Below are positions 7,469-9,758 of a stretch of 9,758 nt of DNA, in pieces (position 1 is the first letter of the stretch; each line of letters starts with the position of its first letter). The position numbers and the translations under genes are program-made. Source of the DNA: Sulfurimonas sp. (GTDB taxonomy: Bacteria; Campylobacterota; Campylobacteria; Campylobacterales; Sulfurimonadaceae); the NCBI GenBank assembly GCA_022712775.1, contig JAFLJZ010000158.1:1-9758 (forward strand). Direction: 5' to 3'. Under the pieces are notes generated by a model that saw nothing but the letters and a program-made list of their open reading frames with translations, was not told the DNA's origin and did not search any database.

Positions 7469-8462
7469 ACGCAATATCTGGAATTCCCTCACCCTCTTCA
7501 AACCCCATCATAAGATTTGCATTAGCAAGTGCTTGGGAAGATGAACCACGAAGTAGATTATCTATAGAACTTGAGATAAATAACAAGTTACCTTTTTGTT
7601 TAACATATATGTCACAAAAATTTGTTCCAGCTGTATTTTTCATATCTACAGGATTTTTACAGATTCGAACAAAGTGTTCATCTTTATAATACTCATTTAA
7701 AATTTTACCTGCATCTATATCTGCTTCTACTTGAATATATATAGATGAAAGCATTCCTCTTGTTGTAGGGATAAGGTGAGGAACAAAATTCACCTCATCA
7801 AAATTTATCCCAAGTTTTTGTGCAATCTCAGGTGCATGTCTATGAAAGAATGGATTGTATGCAAACATATTATCATTTACATTTACAAAATGCGTTACAT
7901 CGCTCAGCTTTTTACCAGCTCCACTTACTCCTGTTTTTGCATCAATGATGATAGGTGTACCATGAATTCTGTGTGAAAGAAAAGGAAGAAGACCTAAAAT
8001 TGCAGATGTAGGATAACATCCGGGATTTGCGACTAATGATGCATTTTTAATCTCTTCACGATAAAGTTCAGGAAGACCATATACAACATTTTCTAAGTTT
8101 TGGGCATCTGTATGCGGACAGTAGTACTCTTCATATACATCTTGAGTAAGTCTATAATCAGCTGAAAAATCAACTATTTTTATACCTTTTTCCATAAATA
8201 GTTTTACATATGCCATAGCTGTTTTATGAGGAACCGCTAAAAACACAAGTTCACAGGCAGCTGCACATTCATCAATATCAGCTTTTTTCACCTCTAACTC
8301 ACATACAGAACTTAAAGATGGATGAAGTTCATTTAGTGTTGTTCCCCCTGTAGAGTTTGCCACATAGTTTAAATGAAATTTCGGATGTTTTACAAGCATT
8401 TTCACAAGTTCTAAACCTGTGTAACCACTTACTCCGATAATTCCTACGTTAATGTGTTTCAA
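7458..8462 (-). CDS. argC: N-acetyl-gamma-glutamyl-phosphate reductase
   Basis: This 334-residue enzyme reduces N-acetyl-gamma-glutamyl phosphate to the semialdehyde with NADPH, the third step of arginine synthesis. Visible features are the nucleotide-binding GIIGVSGYTG (7-16), the FSADYRL segment (99-105), the catalytic Cys149 in VANPGCYPTSA, the catalytic-region HRHAPEI with H209, and the C-terminal LLRGSSSQALANANLMMGF (complete, normal length). The start is TTG at 8462. An in-frame TAG two codons earlier excludes any upstream start and no ATG or GTG follows in the conserved N-terminus, so TTG is forced. AGGA at 8471-8474, 8 nt upstream, lies within the end of greA; the genes overlap by 14 nt. 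The rare start and overlap suggest expression limited by and coupled to greA. No other arg gene is in the window. Confidence 0.95.
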   Translation of the reverse strand: MKHINVGIIGVSGYTGLELVKMLVKHPKFHLNYVANSTGGTTLNELHPSLSSVCELEVKKADIDECAAACELVFLAVPHKTAMAYVKLFMEKGIKIVDFSADYRLTQDVYEEYYCPHTDAQNLENVVYGLPELYREEIKNASLVANPGCYPTSAILGLLPFLSHRIHGTPIIIDAKTGVSGAGKKLSDVTHFVNVNDNMFAYNPFFHRHAPEIAQKLGINFDEVNFVPHLIPTTRGMLSSIYIQVEADIDAGKILNEYYKDEHFVRICKNPVDMKNTAGTNFCDIYVKQKGNLLFISSSIDNLLRGSSSQALANANLMMGFEEGEGIPDIAYVP

Positions 8463-8946
8463 AAACTATATCCTGATACTTAACCTCATCGATTTCATAT
8501 TCTTTTTCTCCACCTGGAAGACGAACTTTAACCTCATCACCCTCTTCTTTTCCAAGAAGTTGTTTTGCCAAAGGTGAATAAAAAGAGATTAATCCCATAT
8601 CTGGGTTTGATTCACAGCCACCAACTATAGTATATGTGAGTTCCTCTTCAGAATCCATATCAGTCATAACAACTGTTGAACCAAAACTAATTTTTGCATG
8701 TTCAAGTTCTGTTGGGTCTACAATTTTAGCATTTCCAATAATCCCGGCTAAGTCAGCTAAACGTCCATCTATAGTTCTTTGCATCTCTTTTGCTGCATGG
8801 TACTCTGCATTTTCTTTTAAGTCACCATGTTCAAGTGCTTCTTCAATATCTTTAACAGTTTGTGGACGTTTTACTACTTTTAAATCTTTCACTTCTGCTT
8901 GTAATTTTTCATAGCCGAAAAGTGTCATCGGTTCAACTTGTTGCAT
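8449..8946 (-). CDS. greA: Transcription elongation factor GreA
   Basis: This 165-residue factor enters the RNA polymerase secondary channel and stimulates cleavage of backtracked transcripts. The N-terminal coiled coil (about 7-80) carries the acidic tip HGDLKENAEYHAAKE (40-54), with D42 and E45 matching the essential acidic pair. The C-terminal FKBP-like domain (about 85-158) contains the YTIVGGCESNPDMGLISF segment (105-122) and SPLAKQLLGKEEGDEV (124-139), GreA hallmarks that exclude GreB. It is slightly longer than E. coli GreA (158) because of a six-residue N-terminal lead before MTLFGYEKL and a KYQDIVFETH tail. The upstream ATG is chosen because AAAGAGAA ends about 6 nt before it; M7 is a possible alternative. 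It is probably the first gene of the long minus-strand operon. Confidence 0.96.
   Translation of the reverse strand: MQQVEPMTLFGYEKLQAEVKDLKVVKRPQTVKDIEEALEHGDLKENAEYHAAKEMQRTIDGRLADLAGIIGNAKIVDPTELEHAKISFGSTVVMTDMDSEEELTYTIVGGCESNPDMGLISFYSPLAKQLLGKEEGDEVKVRLPGGEKEYEIDEVKYQDIVFETH
8463..8474 (-). promoter_or_regulatory. Ribosome binding site deciding the TTG start of argC
   Basis: On the minus strand AGGA (8471-8474) is followed by 8 nt and the TTG start at 8462. An in-frame TAG at 8466-8468 lies within the spacer, so no start further upstream is possible. The site sits inside the greA coding region. Confidence 0.7.
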
Positions 8947-8971
8947 TATATATTCTCTTTATTAGTATTTT

Positions 8972-9008
8972 ATTATAATAATTATAGCTAAATTATTATC
9001 TCTTTAAG
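8972..9008 (-). promoter_or_regulatory. Candidate sigma-70 type promoter upstream of greA
   Basis: In the 75-bp gap between the hydrolase stop and greA the minus strand shows CTTAAA (9003-9008) as a weak -35, a 16-bp spacer, and a perfect TATAAT -10 (8981-8986). A second TATAAT follows at 8972-8977. The start point would lie about 25-30 nt before the greA ATG. The gap is extremely AT-rich, so chance TATAAT matches are not rare, but this is the only intergenic space before the nine downstream reading frames. No operator or terminator hairpin is evident in it. Confidence 0.42.
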
Positions 9009-9021
9009 TTTTGCAATTAAA

Positions 9022-9654
9022 TCAATCTTTTATAAAATGATAAATACTTGTAAAAACTTCTGTTTCTTCTTCCTTGTATATAATGATATGCTTATCCCTT
9101 GGTATTATTAATAATTGCTTTTGCGTTGAATTAACTCCATCGTAGATTAATTTTGCACTTTTTGGATTAACTATTGGATCTTTGTCACCTTGAATAATTA
9201 AAATAGGTGCTGTGATTTTTTTTAGATTATCATCTGCTTTTCTCATAATTTTTTCCATCTGCACAATAGATTCTAGTGGATGTTTTTGATAGTTTAGTTT
9301 ATGGTTCTCACTATCATTCACTACCCACTCTTGAATACCTTTTGCATTAAGGTGTGCTATCATCTCATTAAAAGCTTGGAGCGCGGGAACAACATAAATT
9401 ACTTCAAGGTTATTGAGTCTTAGTGCAGAGTTAATGACAATAACGCCATCTACTTTAAATTCTGAAGCATGAATCAGTGCGAGTAAACCGCCAGTTGAAA
9501 AACCTCCTATAAAAACCTTTTCACACATTTGGCGCATTGCACTAAAAGCAAGTTTAAAATCATACTCCCAATCTTCAGCACTTATATGCTTGAGTGCTTC
9601 TGGGTCTGTTCCATGTCCACGTAACCTAGGTATGTAGATGTCCAGTTTCACCAC
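9022..9654 (-). CDS. Alpha/beta hydrolase (carboxylesterase or monoacylglycerol-lipase type), N-terminally truncated; possible pseudogene
   Basis: From GTG 9654 this frame gives 210 residues of a serine hydrolase. The catalytic triad can be traced: Ser53 in the nucleophile elbow GGFSTGG, Asp159 in QGDKDPIVNP, and His189 in PRDKHIIIY. The IPRLRGHGTDPEALKHISAEDW start (8-29) matches the region after the third strand in carboxylesterases of the Est30/monoacylglycerol-lipase group. What is missing is the usual first 40-60 residues, with the HGF-type oxyanion motif and the first strands. Upstream the frame stays open only to a TAA at 9694-9696, and no continuation was found in the other two minus frames. 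GTG has no good ribosome site: only AGG about 10 nt before. Either the 5' part was deleted and this is a remnant, or the sequence upstream is disturbed. Substrate unknown. Confidence 0.68.
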   Translation of the reverse strand: MVKLDIYIPRLRGHGTDPEALKHISAEDWEYDFKLAFSAMRQMCEKVFIGGFSTGGLLALIHASEFKVDGVIVINSALRLNNLEVIYVVPALQAFNEMIAHLNAKGIQEWVVNDSENHKLNYQKHPLESIVQMEKIMRKADDNLKKITAPILIIQGDKDPIVNPKSAKLIYDGVNSTQKQLLIIPRDKHIIIYKEEETEVFTSIYHFIKD

Positions 9655-9670
9655 GTTATGGTTGCCTAGT

Positions 9671-9700
9671 TTGAAAAGTATAAAAGCGATAGCTTAATAA
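9671..9700 (+). promoter_or_regulatory. Weak candidate promoter for the divergent plus-strand gene
   Basis: TTGAAA (9671-9676), an 18-bp spacer and TAATAA (9695-9700) lie upstream of the possible plus-strand start at 9741. The match is modest, and it sits in AT-rich DNA that also contains the in-frame remnant of the hydrolase on the other strand. Confidence 0.2.
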
Positions 9701-9740
9701 CATAATTGTAAAATCTTTATATCACATAAGGATTTATAAA

Positions 9741-9758
9741 ATGTCACAAACCTATCAC
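9741..9758 (+). CDS. Possible start of a divergent plus-strand gene (six codons visible)
   Basis: An ATG at 9741 is preceded by AAGGA (9728-9732) with 8 nt spacing, a good Shine-Dalgarno arrangement. Six codons (MSQTYH) are open to the window edge. Nothing can be said about function. If real, this gene diverges from the minus-strand genes, and the hydrolase remnant would have lost its 5' part next to it. Confidence 0.35.

Noticed and set aside
7469..7501. TTG-initiated 11-residue extension of the phosphoesterase
   Set aside because: It reads through the argC C-terminal codons in another frame, adds no family-conserved sequence, and has only a GGGG too close to the TTG. ATG 7468 is preferred.
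7405..7689. Plus-strand frame over the argC/phosphoesterase junction
   Set aside because: It is antisense to two conserved genes and shows no domain or initiation signal.
9022..9060. Possible terminator hairpin after the hydrolase stop
   Set aside because: The region is AT-rich but I found no stable GC-containing stem followed by a T run.
1..9758. Joining the window ends gives an in-frame continuation of MSQTYH into the left-edge plus frame, hinting at a circular molecule
   Set aside because: In-frame joining has a one in three chance, there is no terminal repeat, and the gene content (greA, argC, cheA, mla) is chromosomal.

Overview
The window is AT-rich bacterial DNA that is almost wholly coding on the minus strand. 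It looks like a member of the Campylobacterota (Epsilonproteobacteria), most likely a Sulfurimonas-like organism. The evidence is a CheA with a C-terminal receiver domain next to cheV and cheW, a neighbouring greA and calcineurin-like phosphoesterase, a STAS-MlaE fusion, and strong AT bias with overlapping gene ends. The genus is inferred from gene content; no database search was run.

Read in the direction of transcription (right to left), the layout is as follows. (1) At the right edge, a possible plus-strand gene start (9741 onward) diverges from an alpha/beta-hydrolase reading frame (9022-9654) that has lost its N-terminal part. (2) A 75-bp AT-rich gap (8947-9021) carries the best promoter candidate in the window. 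(3) greA, argC (TTG start inside the end of greA) and an LpxH-like metallophosphoesterase follow, with overlapping ends. (4) Next is the chemotaxis core cheV-cheA(-REC)-cheW, with gaps of 12 and 10 nt and then a 4-nt overlap. (5) Last is an Mla-type phospholipid transporter: STAS-MlaE permease, MlaF ATPase and MlaD MCE protein, separated by 8, 1 and 3 nt. It ends in a fragment of a further gene with a signal-peptide-like start at the left edge.

From greA to the left edge no gap exceeds 12 nt and I saw no clear terminator hairpin, so a single long transcript is plausible. It would combine transcript-elongation rescue, arginine biosynthesis, probable envelope or lipid phosphohydrolase chemistry, the chemotaxis signalling complex and envelope lipid trafficking. 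CheA and CheW form the array core with receptors encoded elsewhere. CheV and the receiver fused to CheA are two extra phosphoacceptors; no free-standing cheY is present here. MlaE, MlaF and MlaD form the inner-membrane lipid transporter. No MlaC- or MlaA-like gene is in the window.

I found no mobile element, CRISPR array, tRNA or rRNA and no clearly new biological system. The points most worth checking are the two edges, where reading frames look incomplete or disturbed, and the unusual operon composition.
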